A DNA stretch of 64,000 nucleotides from Hominenteromicrobium mulieris (GCA_021029595.1 JAJJOY010000006.1:62001-126000); one strand, 5' to 3'; shown: positions 18,801 to 26,290, counted from the stretch's first letter. The notes: generated from the sequence alone by a model not told the origin. Made by a program: numbers and translations.

Positions 18801-21800
18801 ATGGTCGCGCTGCGGGATTGCGTGAATGAGCTGATTGCCCTGCAAATGGACGAGTACAGCGCAGAAAGCCGGATTCAGGAAGCGCAGACCGAGCTAAACC
18901 GCCTCTATGATGCGTTCTCCGCAAAACATGGCCTAATCAATGACCGTGCGAACCGTCTTGCGTTCTCTGACGATTCCTCTTACTACCTCCTGTGTTCGCT
19001 GGAAGTGCTGGATGACGACGGAAAGCTGGAGCGCAAGGCGGATATGTTCCACAAGCGCACTATCAAGCAGCAGCGCAGCGTAGATTCTGTGGATACCGCC
19101 AGCGAAGCCCTTGCTGTCTGCATCGGAGAAAAAGCCTGTGTCGATCTCGACTTCATGGCCTCCCTCATGGGCGGCAGCGAGAAAATCCCGCAGATCGTTG
19201 AGGATTTGAAGGGTGTCATTTACAAGGAACCCAACAGCGGCCCGTTTGACTTGGAGGACGGCGGCGAGCATTGGGCGAAGGGCTGGCAAACGGCGGACGA
19301 ATATCTCTCTGGCAACGTCCGGCAGAAGCTTCGCACCGCGCAGCGTGTGGCAGCGCGCGACCCATTCTTCGCTGGGAATGTGGACGCCCTGATTGCTGCC
19401 CAGCCGAAAGACCTTGAAGCCAGTGAGATTGAGGTGCGGCTGGGTGCGACATGGTTTGATAAGAAGTACATCGAGCAATTCATGTACGAAACCTTTGAAA
19501 CGCCCCGCTATCTGCGCGGACAGATCGAGATCAGCTATGTCCCGTACACCGCAGAATGGCAGGTTTCCCGCAAGAGCATGGTGCGCTACAACGACGTGGC
19601 GGCATTCACCACCTACGGCACAGACCGCGCCAGCGCCTATCGGCTGCTGGAGGATGCACTGAACCTCCGCGACATTCGCATCTACGATACCATTGAGGAT
19701 GCAGACGGACGGGAGCGCCGTGTCCTCAACGCCAAGGAAACCACCCTTGCCGCGCAGAAGCAGCAGCTTATCCGGGATGCGTTCAAGGACTGGATTTGGA
19801 AAGACCCGGAGCGGCGCGAAACGCTGGTACGGCAATACAACGAGGAAATGAACAGCACTCGTCCCCGCGAGTATGACGGCAGCCACATCGTTTTCTCTGG
19901 GATGAACCCGGAAATCACCCTCCGAGAGCATCAGAAAAACGCCATCGCCCATGTGCTGTACGGCGGGAATACGCTGCTGGCACACGAAGTTGGCGCGGGA
20001 AAAACCTTTGAAATGGTAGCCTCTGCGATGGAATCTAAGAGGTTGGGACTGTGCCAGAAATCCATTTTTGTCGTGCCGAACCATCTGACGGAACAGTGGG
20101 CATCCGAGTTTCTGCGGCTCTACCCTTCGGCCAACATCCTTGTCACTACCAAGAAGGACTTTGAAACCCACAACCGCAAGAAATTCTGCGCCCGTATCGC
20201 CACCGGCGACTATGACGCCGTTATCATCGGCCACAGCCAGTTTGAGCGTATCCCCATCAGTCCGGAGCAGCAGGAACGGCTCCTTCACCAGCAGATTGAG
20301 GAAATCACCGATGGTATTCAGGATACCAAGCTCGCAGGCGGCAACAGCTTCACCATCAAGAGTTTGGAGCGCACGAAAAAGGGACTGGAGGCACGGCTGA
20401 AAAAGCTGCAAGCCAGCGACCGCAAGGATGATGTGATTTACTTTGAACAACTTGGCGTAGACCGGATGTTTGTGGACGAGTCGGACAATTATAAAAATCT
20501 TTTCCTCTATACGAAGATGCGCAATGTGGCAGGGCTTTCCACCACCGATGCGCAGAAATCCTCGGATATGTTCTCCAAGTGCCGCTACATGGATGAGCTG
20601 ACCGGCGGGCGCGGCGTGGTATTTGCCACCGGCACCCCGGTTTCCAACTCCATGACGGAGCTTTACACCATCCAGCGCTATTTGCAGCATGACCGGCTGC
20701 GAGAGATGGGTATGGGCCACTTCGATTGCTGGGCAAGCCGCTTTGGTGAAACCACCACCGCGCTGGAGCTTGCCCCGGAGGGAACCGGCTACCGGGCAAG
20801 GACGCGCTTTGCAAAGTTTTTCAACTTGCCCGAATTGATGAATCTGTTCAAAGAGGTCGCCGACATCAAAACGGCGGATCAGCTCCACTTGCCCACGCCG
20901 GAGGTTGCGTATCACACCATCGCCACCAAACCCACGCAGATCCAGCAGGACATGGTGAAAGCCCTCTCGGAACGAGCGTCCAAGGTACACAGCGGTGCGG
21001 TCAGCCCGGATGTGGACAATATGCTCAAAATTACCTCGGACGGACGCAAGCTGGGGCTTGACCAGCGCATCATCAATCCCATGCTCCCCGATGAGGAAAC
21101 CACCAAGGTCAATCAATGTGTGGCGAACATTCTCCAATACTGGCGTGACGGCGAGGAGGAAAAACTGACACAGCTTGTGTTTTGCGACATTTCTACGCCA
21201 AAGACCACGCCCTCGCAGCGGGCGGCAAAGGCTTCCCCCGGTACGCTGGACAGCCCGGAAATTCATGCGCTGGAGAGCGCGATTTCATTGGAGGAAAGCT
21301 CTGACACGCCGTTCACGGTCTATGAGGATGTGCGCCAAAAGCTCATTGACGCCGGTATGCCCCCGGAACAGATCGCGTTCATACACGACGCCAACACGGA
21401 GGTCAAAAAGCGGGAACTGTTCGCAAAAGTCAGGAGTGGTCAGGTGCGCGTCCTGATGGGCAGCACGGCCAAAATGGGCGCAGGAACCAACGTGCAGGAT
21501 CGTTTGGTCGCACTTCACGATTTGGATTGCCCGTGGCGTCCTCGTGATCTCACACAGCGAAAAGGCCGCATTGAGCGTCAGGGCAATCAGAACAAGCTCG
21601 TTCATGTCTGCCGCTATGTGACCGAGGGGACGTTTGACGCCTACCTCTGGCAAACGGTGGAAAATAAGCAGAAATTCATCTCTCAGATCATGACCTCAAA
21701 ATCCCCGGTTCGCTCCTGCGAGGACGTGGACGCTACGGCGCTGTCCTTTGCGGAGATCAAGGCGCTGTGTGCCGGTGATCCCCGCATCAAGGAGCGCATG

Positions 21801-22532
21801 GATTTGGACATTGAGGTGTCCAAGCTCAAAATTATGAAGGCAGACCACAACAGCAAGCAATTCCGCTTGGAGGATAGTCTGCTGAAATACTTTCCGGAAA
21901 AGATAGAAGAACACAAGGGCTTTGTTCGTGGGCTGGAGGCGGATATGCAGACCCTCGCGGCGCATCCGCTCCCGGCAGAGGGCTTTGTCGGCATGGAGAT
22001 TCGCAGCGACCGGCTCACCGATAAGGAAAACGCCGGTGCCGCGTTGCTGGACACCTGCAAGGAGGTCAAGGGCAAAGACCCGGTACAGATCGGCAGCTAT
22101 CGCGGCTTTACCATGTCCGTTGCTTTTGATTCCATGTGGAAAACGTACACGCTGACGCTGAAAGGCCGGATGACCCATCGCGTTGAACTCGGTTCGGATG
22201 CCAGAGGCAACCTTGTCCGCATCGAGAACGCGCTGGATAAAATGCCGGAGCGTCTGCGCAGCGTTCAGGAGCAGCTTGAAAACCTCTATAACCAGCAGGC
22301 AGCGGCAAAGGCTGAGGTCGGTAAGCCGTTCCCGCAGGAGCAGGAGCTGGCCGCGAAAACGGCGCGGCTGATTGAGCTGGATATGGAGCTGAATTTGGAC
22401 GGCAAGGGACAGCCGCAGCCTGAGCAGGCGATTGCAAAATCTGCGCGGCCTTCCGTTCTGGATAGGCTGAAAGCGTCGCCTGTTCATGGCGCACCGGAAA
22501 AGCCCCACAAAAAAGAAATGGAGGCACGATAA
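12837..22532 (+). CDS. Giant adenine-methylase-like/SNF2 helicase fusion
   Basis: A 3,231-residue protein, the largest gene of the element. In order: an ssDNA-binding-like N-terminus (1-258); a low-complexity linker (259-376); three copies of an ITxEDI...AxFLKxxYG module (from about 415, 640 and 981); two MutS domain I-like segments (about 770-840, QVGDFFELYGEDA; and about 1303-1370, weaker); a methyltransferase domain with EPSMGVGNFFG at 1699 and a degenerate GNVPFG at 1761; then an SNF2 helicase with HEVGAGKT at 2383-2390, VDESD, ATGTPVSNS and RKGRIERQGN. It may modify or protect transferred DNA. AAGGAGG at 12824-12830 fixes the ATG at 12837. Confidence 0.9.
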   Translation: MPSKVQLYAQMADRTAEQITGSYQKWTAFLTTAARLYKYPYNEQLMIFAQRPEATACAEYDLWNKQMRRYVRRGSKGIALVDTSSDQPKLRYVFDVSDTSGGENSRRPYLWEYRQEHREVVSAALEQRFDVSGENGLADQMERVAAQLVDEYWHDNWRDIVGIVDGSFLEDYDEFNIGAAFRNAAVVSTTYALLSRCGMQPGDYFEHEDFLNVFDFNTPQTVAALGTAISQSSELVLRQIEVTIKNYEREKIAERSESHERTDLHPQRGLSDSRPEPDRAAASPAGQVRQDAEGLPEGASSGAVEQPAAVREAVPPSAGDRRGSEQPAGTDDAGADEVGRRDGSAESQRPDEVGRADEHAESAGRGNDPHGTGVQLNMFDAPAGAQMSFFPSEAEQIQSIAEAESVTPSAFSMFISQDDIDHILRAGGNADAARMKIAAEFSKQKPLEDCAAFLKALYYGGNGLITDNGRLSAWYGDDGIHIATGDTSRYLRSAQVIGWADAAERIEELLDGGTFATNLEVTEAPRYERLGIAVDVWNLYHDFSDEAKSLGYLSCLGNIHSTSFPEETERLTDDLLNPEFRERLLAEHRVFLDAYRENRELLRFHFHRPQALLTRMEDLSLPRKEYHSDMAAVPKTGRFITEDEIAASLANGSGFEGGKTRIHEFFQTPHTTKESADFLKKEYGIGGRTHAVSRESGSYEDHGSKGIVLKKNGCADIQMNWNKVASRISELVRLNRYLTPDEQAAYDKEMAQDAMRNAVYNDYNDVKAAHPDEIVLYQVGDFFELYGEDARAVADDLSLELTRRNLEGVGRVTMCGFPAKDLEKYVEKLREKHDVTISRIGDSSHEHTAYTLPSIDHEAEQAINAYEAEFGADGTRVFRDHAAELPPQPTVRELFDGYKLTVGNSLSKDTAFVNACRNSDRQNAYLEGADAIRRIVTASDDLQLVRLYFDMPAFHNRLHQELLEELYPTLAATVAPSPYQITQEDIDNALLDWHNNLKGKQEVALYMQAHGRERSTAAWLATKYGWEDSKTPMYIHVGNAEPVTLTWAQVQRRLAQLIRENKFYDENERLRLFSPDRYSIRLHPGEGGITGIWDEVLERFCGDGEQTLRFAEQNNAIAYLDGIKRDMGIELSPPAFTTPLGYTYHIGDRISSIELDHIAAVGVIARVDEDHVWHTLPNVPGQEPVSIDRNSFERYLDTRYFEVSEPEPQRVIAAQHTEQPTPETPQAVQNLMGQRVEIDGKLYNVDSADETIAHLSVVSSSSESNHDPEHRTEPVSAVLTRIADQGRELAPNISAYQALRAEHPEKLIGVRVGERLLFYDADAERAASALNRRLLQRDIPGMGETAVTGYDFGQWASAAKRLLEHGHSFVFAQPNETDGYDVFNEADAKEYIPIGMELEIDGRKFVIDSVNFSTDEVSLRDVTFQNRQGFPIFRAEHIAFIRSFVEEQEREQPQPVTKPVAFYPAEKTHLPYDIEIQTLHIPEPEHDPPSAEPAEPEPPAMSDEERLILEQEGRAALSEMGEFVPDFDDAISQAEIDEPPAHRPAVSIPVDGEWQGFPSIAAAEQAAYADFKAASHRDAQNFHITDDALGVGGAKAKFRANMAAIHLLQELEFEGLQASPEQQEILSRYVGWGGLADAFDENKPNWSDEFAELYATLSPEEYAAARASTLNAHYTSPTVIKAIYEAVGNMGFQSGNILEPSMGVGNFFGLLPEQMQGSKLYGVELDSITGRIAKQLYPKADITIAGFETTDRKDFYDLAVGNVPFGQYQVDDRAYNKLGFSIHDYFFAKTLDQVRPGGVIAFVTSRYTMDKQSPEVRRYIAQRAELLGAIRLPNNAFRANAGTDVVSDILFLQKRDRPIEIEPDWVHLGQNEDGFAINRYFVDHPEMILGRQASESTQYGKQDFTVVPIEGLALADQLHDAVKNIRGTYQEAELPELGEGEQIDTSIPADPNVKNYSYTVVDGEVYYRENSRMVKPELNATAAERVKGMVALRDCVNELIALQMDEYSAESRIQEAQTELNRLYDAFSAKHGLINDRANRLAFSDDSSYYLLCSLEVLDDDGKLERKADMFHKRTIKQQRSVDSVDTASEALAVCIGEKACVDLDFMASLMGGSEKIPQIVEDLKGVIYKEPNSGPFDLEDGGEHWAKGWQTADEYLSGNVRQKLRTAQRVAARDPFFAGNVDALIAAQPKDLEASEIEVRLGATWFDKKYIEQFMYETFETPRYLRGQIEISYVPYTAEWQVSRKSMVRYNDVAAFTTYGTDRASAYRLLEDALNLRDIRIYDTIEDADGRERRVLNAKETTLAAQKQQLIRDAFKDWIWKDPERRETLVRQYNEEMNSTRPREYDGSHIVFSGMNPEITLREHQKNAIAHVLYGGNTLLAHEVGAGKTFEMVASAMESKRLGLCQKSIFVVPNHLTEQWASEFLRLYPSANILVTTKKDFETHNRKKFCARIATGDYDAVIIGHSQFERIPISPEQQERLLHQQIEEITDGIQDTKLAGGNSFTIKSLERTKKGLEARLKKLQASDRKDDVIYFEQLGVDRMFVDESDNYKNLFLYTKMRNVAGLSTTDAQKSSDMFSKCRYMDELTGGRGVVFATGTPVSNSMTELYTIQRYLQHDRLREMGMGHFDCWASRFGETTTALELAPEGTGYRARTRFAKFFNLPELMNLFKEVADIKTADQLHLPTPEVAYHTIATKPTQIQQDMVKALSERASKVHSGAVSPDVDNMLKITSDGRKLGLDQRIINPMLPDEETTKVNQCVANILQYWRDGEEEKLTQLVFCDISTPKTTPSQRAAKASPGTLDSPEIHALESAISLEESSDTPFTVYEDVRQKLIDAGMPPEQIAFIHDANTEVKKRELFAKVRSGQVRVLMGSTAKMGAGTNVQDRLVALHDLDCPWRPRDLTQRKGRIERQGNQNKLVHVCRYVTEGTFDAYLWQTVENKQKFISQIMTSKSPVRSCEDVDATALSFAEIKALCAGDPRIKERMDLDIEVSKLKIMKADHNSKQFRLEDSLLKYFPEKIEEHKGFVRGLEADMQTLAAHPLPAEGFVGMEIRSDRLTDKENAGAALLDTCKEVKGKDPVQIGSYRGFTMSVAFDSMWKTYTLTLKGRMTHRVELGSDARGNLVRIENALDKMPERLRSVQEQLENLYNQQAAAKAEVGKPFPQEQELAAKTARLIELDMELNLDGKGQPQPEQAIAKSARPSVLDRLKASPVHGAPEKPHKKEMEAR
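13612..13965 (+). CDS. TnpV, nested inside the helicase gene in another frame
   Basis: A 117-residue TnpV family protein (SELTYTRSGDYLIPDLSL, LGKYGRMRKDYLKEHRPVLW, VTEALKASDPMKWVGLMNTL). It is encoded wholly within the helicase gene, in the +1 frame, opposite the stretch where the helicase is only a polar linker. It has its own AAAGGAG at 13597-13603, eight bases before the ATG, and its own TAA. A stand-alone homologue lies at 56062-56433, which supports it as a genuine gene. Function unknown; the family is transposon-encoded and probably small and helical. Confidence 0.85.
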   Translation: MSELTYTRSGDYLIPDLSLTEQPQAPLGKYGRMRKDYLKEHRPVLWNSLLLSEKLYPHLREIDEAANNRLEQMMPELMKSAGVTEALKASDPMKWVGLMNTLKAQAEETILTELVFS

Positions 22533-23029
22533 TGAAAAATCTCCCCGTTTACAAGCACCCGGCAGCCTACGCCAGAGAGCATGACGAGCTTGCGGCCTAC
22601 CGCGCTTCCAATCAAGCGAACACGGCCTGCAAGGAAGCGATTGAAGCCGCCATCCGTGACCACTACCGGGATAACCGGCTGGATGCAGCGGCGGTCGATC
22701 AGGTGGTGCAGCAGTTCGGCTATGACCGCACGTTCCATGTCCTTGCCATCACCGTCTGTCAAGCGGATTGGGACAGACGGTATTCACCCGACAACCGGGC
22801 ATGGGCAAACGCCATGTCCATCCCCGCCAATCCCGACACATGGGGTACTGACCGCAACTGCTATCTGGCCGTCAACAGCCATCCCGGTCTGGTCGATCTG
22901 TTTCTCAGCCAGACCCGCAAAGCCTACGCGCAGGAGCGGCAGAAAACCTCTGTCCGGGATAAGCTGAAAAAGCCGCCTGAAACAACTTCGCCGAAAATTT
23001 CGGCGAAGTCCAAAGCCCCGGAGCGCTGA
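22532..23029 (+). CDS. DUF3849 family protein
   Basis: A 165-residue protein of the DUF3849 type (VYKHPAAYAREHDELAAYRAS, CKEAIEAAIRDHYRDNRLD, FHVLAITVCQADWDRRYS, NSHPGLVDLFLSQTRK). Such genes always follow the giant helicase in this element family; the function is unknown. The ATG shares its A with the helicase TAA, so translation is coupled. Its C-terminal codons contain a 25-base near-perfect palindrome at 22985-23009. Confidence 0.85.
   Translation: MKNLPVYKHPAAYAREHDELAAYRASNQANTACKEAIEAAIRDHYRDNRLDAAAVDQVVQQFGYDRTFHVLAITVCQADWDRRYSPDNRAWANAMSIPANPDTWGTDRNCYLAVNSHPGLVDLFLSQTRKAYAQERQKTSVRDKLKKPPETTSPKISAKSKAPER
22985..23009. repeat. 25-base palindrome just before mobC
   Basis: Two 12-base arms (ACTTCGCCGAAA and TTTCGGCGAAGT) flank a single central A. 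It lies in the last codons of the DUF3849 gene, 24 bases before the mobC start. The position beside mobC makes it a candidate regulatory or oriT-associated element, but a coding coincidence or translational hairpin is also possible. Confidence 0.6.
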
Positions 23030-23032
23030 GCG

Positions 23033-23371
23033 ATGGCAAAACGCAAGCGGGATATTCAGCTTAAATTCCGCGTCACGCCGCAGGAACGGGAAATGATCGA
23101 AACAAAGATGGCGCAGTTCGGCACCACCAACATGGCGGCGTATCTCCGCAAGATGGCGATTGACGGATATGTGGTGAAGCTCGACCTTCCGGAGCTGCGG
23201 GAGCTGGTGTCCCTGCTTCGGTATTCCAGCAACAACCTCAACCAGCTCACCCGCCGCGCCCACGAAACAGGCCGTATCTACGAAACCGATCTGGAGGACA
23301 TTCAGCAAAGTCAGGAACGGATATGGACGGCGGCAGAGAAAATCGTTTCCTCGCTGGCGGCGCTGAAATAA
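23033..23371 (+). CDS. mobC: MobC-like relaxosome accessory protein
   Basis: A 112-residue plasmid-mobilisation relaxosome protein. The N-terminus KRKRDIQLKFRVTPQEREMI is a ribbon-helix-helix-like DNA-binding start. The C-terminal half contains LLRYSSNNLNQLTRRAHETG, the typical MobC helix. It should bind oriT and help the relaxase encoded at 26309-27733 to nick. It is followed by a GC-rich hairpin at 23376-23404. A shorter MobC-like paralogue is at 45667-45927. Confidence 0.88.
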   Translation: MAKRKRDIQLKFRVTPQEREMIETKMAQFGTTNMAAYLRKMAIDGYVVKLDLPELRELVSLLRYSSNNLNQLTRRAHETGRIYETDLEDIQQSQERIWTAAEKIVSSLAALK

Positions 23372-23375
23372 GTCG

Positions 23376-23404
23376 CAGGGGCGGCGGTCACTCCGCCGCC
23401 CCTG
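23376..23404. terminator. GC-rich hairpin between mobC and XRE gene
   Basis: Twelve-base perfect arms (CAGGGGCGGCGG and its complement) flank TCACT. It separates the plus-strand mobC from the convergent minus-strand XRE gene. There is no strong T-run on either side, so termination would be weak or Rho-assisted. Confidence 0.55.
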
Positions 23405-23449
23405 TTCACACAAAAGCAAAAGCCCCGACGCAAAACAGCATCGGAGCTT

Positions 23450-23689
23450 CTACGGTTCCAGATTGTTTTCATCAAACAGCGGCGAGGCAAAAAAGCTGCT
23501 CAGGTCGATCTCCAATCCCTGACAAAGCTCGTGGATGATCCGCAGCTTCATAGACGGGTATGCGCAGTTCACAAGATTACCGATGGTGGACTTCGGTACG
23601 CCGCTTTTCATATAAAGCTGATACTGCGTCATGCCACGCTCCTGCATCAGCTCAACCAAACGCCTGCTGACGGCTTCATTCAACTGCAA
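23450..23689 (-). CDS. XRE-type HTH regulator
   Basis: A 79-residue HTH_3 protein (RRLVELMQERGMTQYQLYMKS, then GVPKSTIGNLVNCAYPSM) with an acidic, Phe-rich tail. It is a probable repressor within the transfer region and is transcribed against its neighbours. I chose a TTG start at 23689 because GGGAGG sits eight bases before it. An ATG at 23737 gives a longer form with no good ribosome site. It may control the operon starting at 23915. Confidence 0.8.
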   Translation of the reverse strand: MQLNEAVSRRLVELMQERGMTQYQLYMKSGVPKSTIGNLVNCAYPSMKLRIIHELCQGLEIDLSSFFASPLFDENNLEP

Positions 23690-23914
23690 GTACCACACCT
23701 CCCGTCCCTGTAACTGTACCAATATTATATTTCCCATCTGGAGAAAATTAGTTCAGGTAGCTGTACTAAAGAAGGATTATGTGATATGGTTAGATGTCGG
23801 GCAAAAGGCGAAAACTATTCGTATGACTTTGCCGCATCCTTGCAAAACACCAATGGGCAAAGTATTCTAATATCAGAAAAAGATTTGACTGCTTGGAAAG
23901 GAGCTGCGGAACGT

Positions 23915-24232
23915 ATGCTGACAAACGAAATTGTGCTGAAAGTATTTTCTGACTACCTCAACCGCGATACGGATTTTGAAGTTGTCCTGACCAGCAGAGG
24001 CTACACGGTCATGGGTTTTGACAACCACCGTCAGGACTGGAACACCGTGGACTTTTGCCCTACGCCCGAAGCGCTGCGGGATTCTTTGTTAAACGCCTAT
24101 GAGAGCTTCCGCGAGCTGGAGATCACGGGCGGTGATCGTGATTTGACCGAAAAGGAAGAAGAAAAGCTCGCCAAAGAGCGTGACGCGCTGACCGCACTTT
24201 GTGAAAAGGAGGCCGCAAAATGTTCATCCTGA
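23915..24232 (+). CDS. Hypothetical mobile-element protein
   Basis: A 105-residue protein (LTNEIVLKVFSDYLNRDTDF, SRGYTVMGFDNHRQDW, TPEALRDSLLNAYESF) of a type often found beside CD1845-like genes in these elements; function unknown. AAAGGAG lies 11 bases before the ATG at 23915. The frame is open upstream to an ATG at 23786 without a clear ribosome site, so a longer form is possible. The end overlaps the next gene by 13 bases. Confidence 0.7.
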   Translation: MLTNEIVLKVFSDYLNRDTDFEVVLTSRGYTVMGFDNHRQDWNTVDFCPTPEALRDSLLNAYESFRELEITGGDRDLTEKEEEKLAKERDALTALCEKEAAKCSS

Positions 24233-24507
24233 AAATTCTCTTTGCGCCGCTGTCGCTTATCCTGTCCCTGTTCGTTTGGCTGTGCGCAGGGCTGCTGTCC
24301 TGCTCCGGCTTCGTGTTCAAACTGGCAAGCGGACTGCTCTCCCTGCTGGCTTTCGCCGTGCTGATTACCTACTCCGTAAAGAACGGCATCATCCTCCTTA
24401 TGCTGGCGTTTCTGATCAGCCCGATGGGACTTCCGCTGCTGGCTGTGCAGGGGCTTGGCAAGCTGCAAGACATGAACACCGCCATGAAAAACTTCATTCA
24501 TAGTTAA
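24220..24507 (+). CDS. CD1845 family membrane protein
   Basis: A 95-residue, strongly hydrophobic protein with three probable transmembrane segments (about residues 3-27, 33-52 and 55-75) and a short polar tail (GKLQDMNTAMKNF). It matches the CD1845 family of conjugative-element proteins; function unknown. AAAAGGAGG lies in the preceding gene, which it overlaps by 13 bases. Confidence 0.82.
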   Translation: MFILKILFAPLSLILSLFVWLCAGLLSCSGFVFKLASGLLSLLAFAVLITYSVKNGIILLMLAFLISPMGLPLLAVQGLGKLQDMNTAMKNFIHS

Positions 24508-24511
24508 AACA

Positions 24512-24543
24512 CAAGCCGGGGCGAACGCCTCGGCTTGCTTTTC
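24512..24543 (+). terminator. Intrinsic terminator after CD1845 gene
   Basis: CAAGCCGGGGC pairs with GCCTCGGCTTG (one G-T pair) around GAAC, followed by CTTTTC. It isolates the AbiE operon promoter just downstream. Confidence 0.75.
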
Positions 24544-24554
24544 TAAAATCGTTG

Positions 24555-24594
24555 TTTACTTTCTTGCTAATATCGGATATAATATTAGCAAGAA
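24555..24594 (+). promoter_or_regulatory. AbiE promoter with overlapping inverted-repeat operator
   Basis: A -35 TTTACT (24555-24560) and a -10 TATAAT (24578-24583) are 17 bases apart. A perfect 13-base inverted repeat, TTCTTGCTAATAT (24561-24573) and its complement (24582-24594), spans the spacer and the -10. AbiEi antitoxins of known AbiE systems repress their own promoter through inverted repeats, so this is the probable operator. Confidence 0.8.
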
Positions 24595-24606
24595 GGAAGT
24601 GATAAC

Positions 24607-25200
24607 ATGACCGCCTACGACCGGCTTGATCTGCTTTTTCAGCAAAACAATGGGATCGTCAAAACCGCGCAGGTTTTGGAAATCGGTATTTCCAAGTCCA
24701 CGTTTTACGCCTACGCCAAGCAGCACGGCGTAGAGCAGGCCGCGCACGGTGTTTATGTTTCGCCTGACGCATGGACGGACGCCATGTACCTGCTGCACCT
24801 TCGCTGTGCGCAGGCCGTATTCTCCCATGAAAGCGCGCTGTTTTTCCATGACCTGACCGACCGGGAGCCGAATCCGTATTCCATCACGGTCAAGACCGGC
24901 TACAATCCTGCCAGCCTGCAAGCAGACGGCATCAAGGTCTACACCATCAAGAAAGAATTGCATGATGTGGGGATCGTCACGATGAACACGCCCTTTGGCA
25001 ACCCGGTTCCCGTCTATGATATGGAGCGTACCATCTGCGATCTGATCCGCAGCCGCAGTGGAATCGAGATGCAGACCTTTCAGGATGCACTCAAGCAATA
25101 CGCAAAACGAAAAGACAAGGACTTGCGGAAGCTGATGCGCTATGCGCAGATGTTCCGTGTTGAAAAACTGCTTCGGCAGTATTTGGAGGTACTCTTATGA
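24607..25200 (+). CDS. abiEi: AbiEi-like antitoxin and transcriptional repressor
   Basis: A 197-residue protein of the type IV AbiEi antitoxin family. The N-terminal winged-helix domain (YDRLDLLFQQNNGIVKTAQV, LEIGISKSTFYAYAKQHGV) would bind the operator just upstream. The C-terminal part (VPVYDMERTICDLIRSRSGI, FQDALKQYAKRKDKDLRKLM) is the typical AbiEi end. AAGGAAGTG precedes the ATG. It overlaps the toxin gene by four bases (ATGA), the standard arrangement for antitoxin first, toxin second. Role: element stability and possibly phage abortive infection. Confidence 0.9.
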   Translation: MTAYDRLDLLFQQNNGIVKTAQVLEIGISKSTFYAYAKQHGVEQAAHGVYVSPDAWTDAMYLLHLRCAQAVFSHESALFFHDLTDREPNPYSITVKTGYNPASLQADGIKVYTIKKELHDVGIVTMNTPFGNPVPVYDMERTICDLIRSRSGIEMQTFQDALKQYAKRKDKDLRKLMRYAQMFRVEKLLRQYLEVLL

Positions 25201-26042
25201 TTAAGACTGCACGGCAGCTCAAAGACCTGATACGCAATCTCTCCAAGGACAAATCCGCAGATGCGCAAATCCTGATGCGCAATTACATGATGGAGCGCTT
25301 TCTGGAGCGCATTTCTCTTTCGGAATATCGGGACAAGTTCATCCTTAAAGGCGGGATGCTGGTGGCTGCAATGGTCGGCCTTGACGCCCGCTCCACGATG
25401 GACATTGACGCGACCGTAAAGGGTGCGACGGTCGGCATCGAGGAAGTGGAGAATATGATTGCCTCCATCATCTCCGTGCCGGTGGACGATGGCGTAGAGT
25501 TCCGTGTGAAGCGCATTTCCGAGATCATGGACGAAGCCGAGTATCCGGGCATCCGCATCAGCATGGAAACGGAGTTTGACGGCGTAATAACGCCGCTCAA
25601 AATCGACATTTCCACCGGTGACGCTATCACGCCCCGCGAAGTGCGTTACAGCTTCAAGCTGATGCTGGAGGATCGCTCCATTGAGATTTGGGCGTACAAT
25701 CTGGAAACCGTTCTGGCTGAAAAGCTGGAAACCGTCGTGTCCCGCGCCACCACCAACACCCGCATGAGAGATTTCTATGATCTGCACATTCTGAGCCAGC
25801 TCCACGGCCAGAGCATCGTCCCTGCTGATCTCCGGGCGGCGCTCATTGCAACGGCCAAGAAACGCGGTACAGAGAAGTATCTTGCCGACGCGCCTGCGGC
25901 CTTTGATGAAGTCGAGGCCGACCCAAATATGGAAAAGCTGTGGCAGGCTTATCAGAAGAAGTTCTCCTATGCTGCCGACCTGTCGTGGCATACGGTCGTG
26001 GAATCCATCCGCAGTCTATATAGATTAGCGCGGGCTGAATAA
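25197..26042 (+). CDS. abiEii: AbiEii-like nucleotidyltransferase toxin
   Basis: A 281-residue nucleotidyltransferase of the AbiEii family. The catalytic pattern is present: KGGMLVAAM at 51-59 and STMDIDAT at 66-73 with the two Asp residues 69 and 71, then KIDISTGD and the helical AEKLETVVSR region. AbiEii enzymes are GTP-dependent transferases that cause reversible growth arrest. Length is normal and no catalytic residue is missing, so it should be active and needs its antitoxin. Confidence 0.9.
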   Translation: MIKTARQLKDLIRNLSKDKSADAQILMRNYMMERFLERISLSEYRDKFILKGGMLVAAMVGLDARSTMDIDATVKGATVGIEEVENMIASIISVPVDDGVEFRVKRISEIMDEAEYPGIRISMETEFDGVITPLKIDISTGDAITPREVRYSFKLMLEDRSIEIWAYNLETVLAEKLETVVSRATTNTRMRDFYDLHILSQLHGQSIVPADLRAALIATAKKRGTEKYLADAPAAFDEVEADPNMEKLWQAYQKKFSYAADLSWHTVVESIRSLYRLARAE

Positions 26043-26043
26043 T

Positions 26044-26253
26044 ATGGGAAACAGTAATAAGGTCTGCCCGAACTGCGGCAGAAAGATGAAGCAGCAGTTC
26101 ATAGGCTTGCAGCATTGCAAATGCGGCATGAGCTGGAAAAAGGACGAAGGCTTTTTCGAACGCACCCCTGATATGATCTTTGCTCTGGAACGACGAACCA
26201 TTGGAGGAAAGGTAAAACAGGTTCCGATTATCCGCTATCAATCCGATAAATGA
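26044..26253 (+). CDS. Small zinc-ribbon-like protein
   Basis: A 69-residue protein beginning one base after the toxin stop. CPNCGRKM followed by HCKCGMSW forms a CxxC-x15-CxC pattern suggesting a small zinc ribbon. The second half is basic and unremarkable. It is probably co-translated with abiEii, and an intrinsic terminator follows six bases later. No family recognised; it could be an accessory of the AbiE pair or a transfer-gene regulator. Confidence 0.65.
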   Translation: MGNSNKVCPNCGRKMKQQFIGLQHCKCGMSWKKDEGFFERTPDMIFALERRTIGGKVKQVPIIRYQSDK

Positions 26254-26258
26254 AGAAT

Positions 26259-26290
26259 AAAACGGTCTGCTTCGGCAGGCCGTTTTACTT
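26259..26290 (+). terminator. Intrinsic terminator before relaxase
   Basis: AAAACGGTCTGC pairs with GCAGGCCGTTTT (one G-T pair) around a TTCG tetraloop, followed by ACTTTTC. It ends the AbiE operon; the AAGGAGG of the relaxase gene begins four bases later. Confidence 0.85.

Noticed and set aside
16611-22508. Long minus-strand open frames opposite the helicase (for example 18933-21266)
   Set aside because: They mirror the GC-rich codon bias of the plus-strand gene, have no ribosome sites and no recognisable domains.
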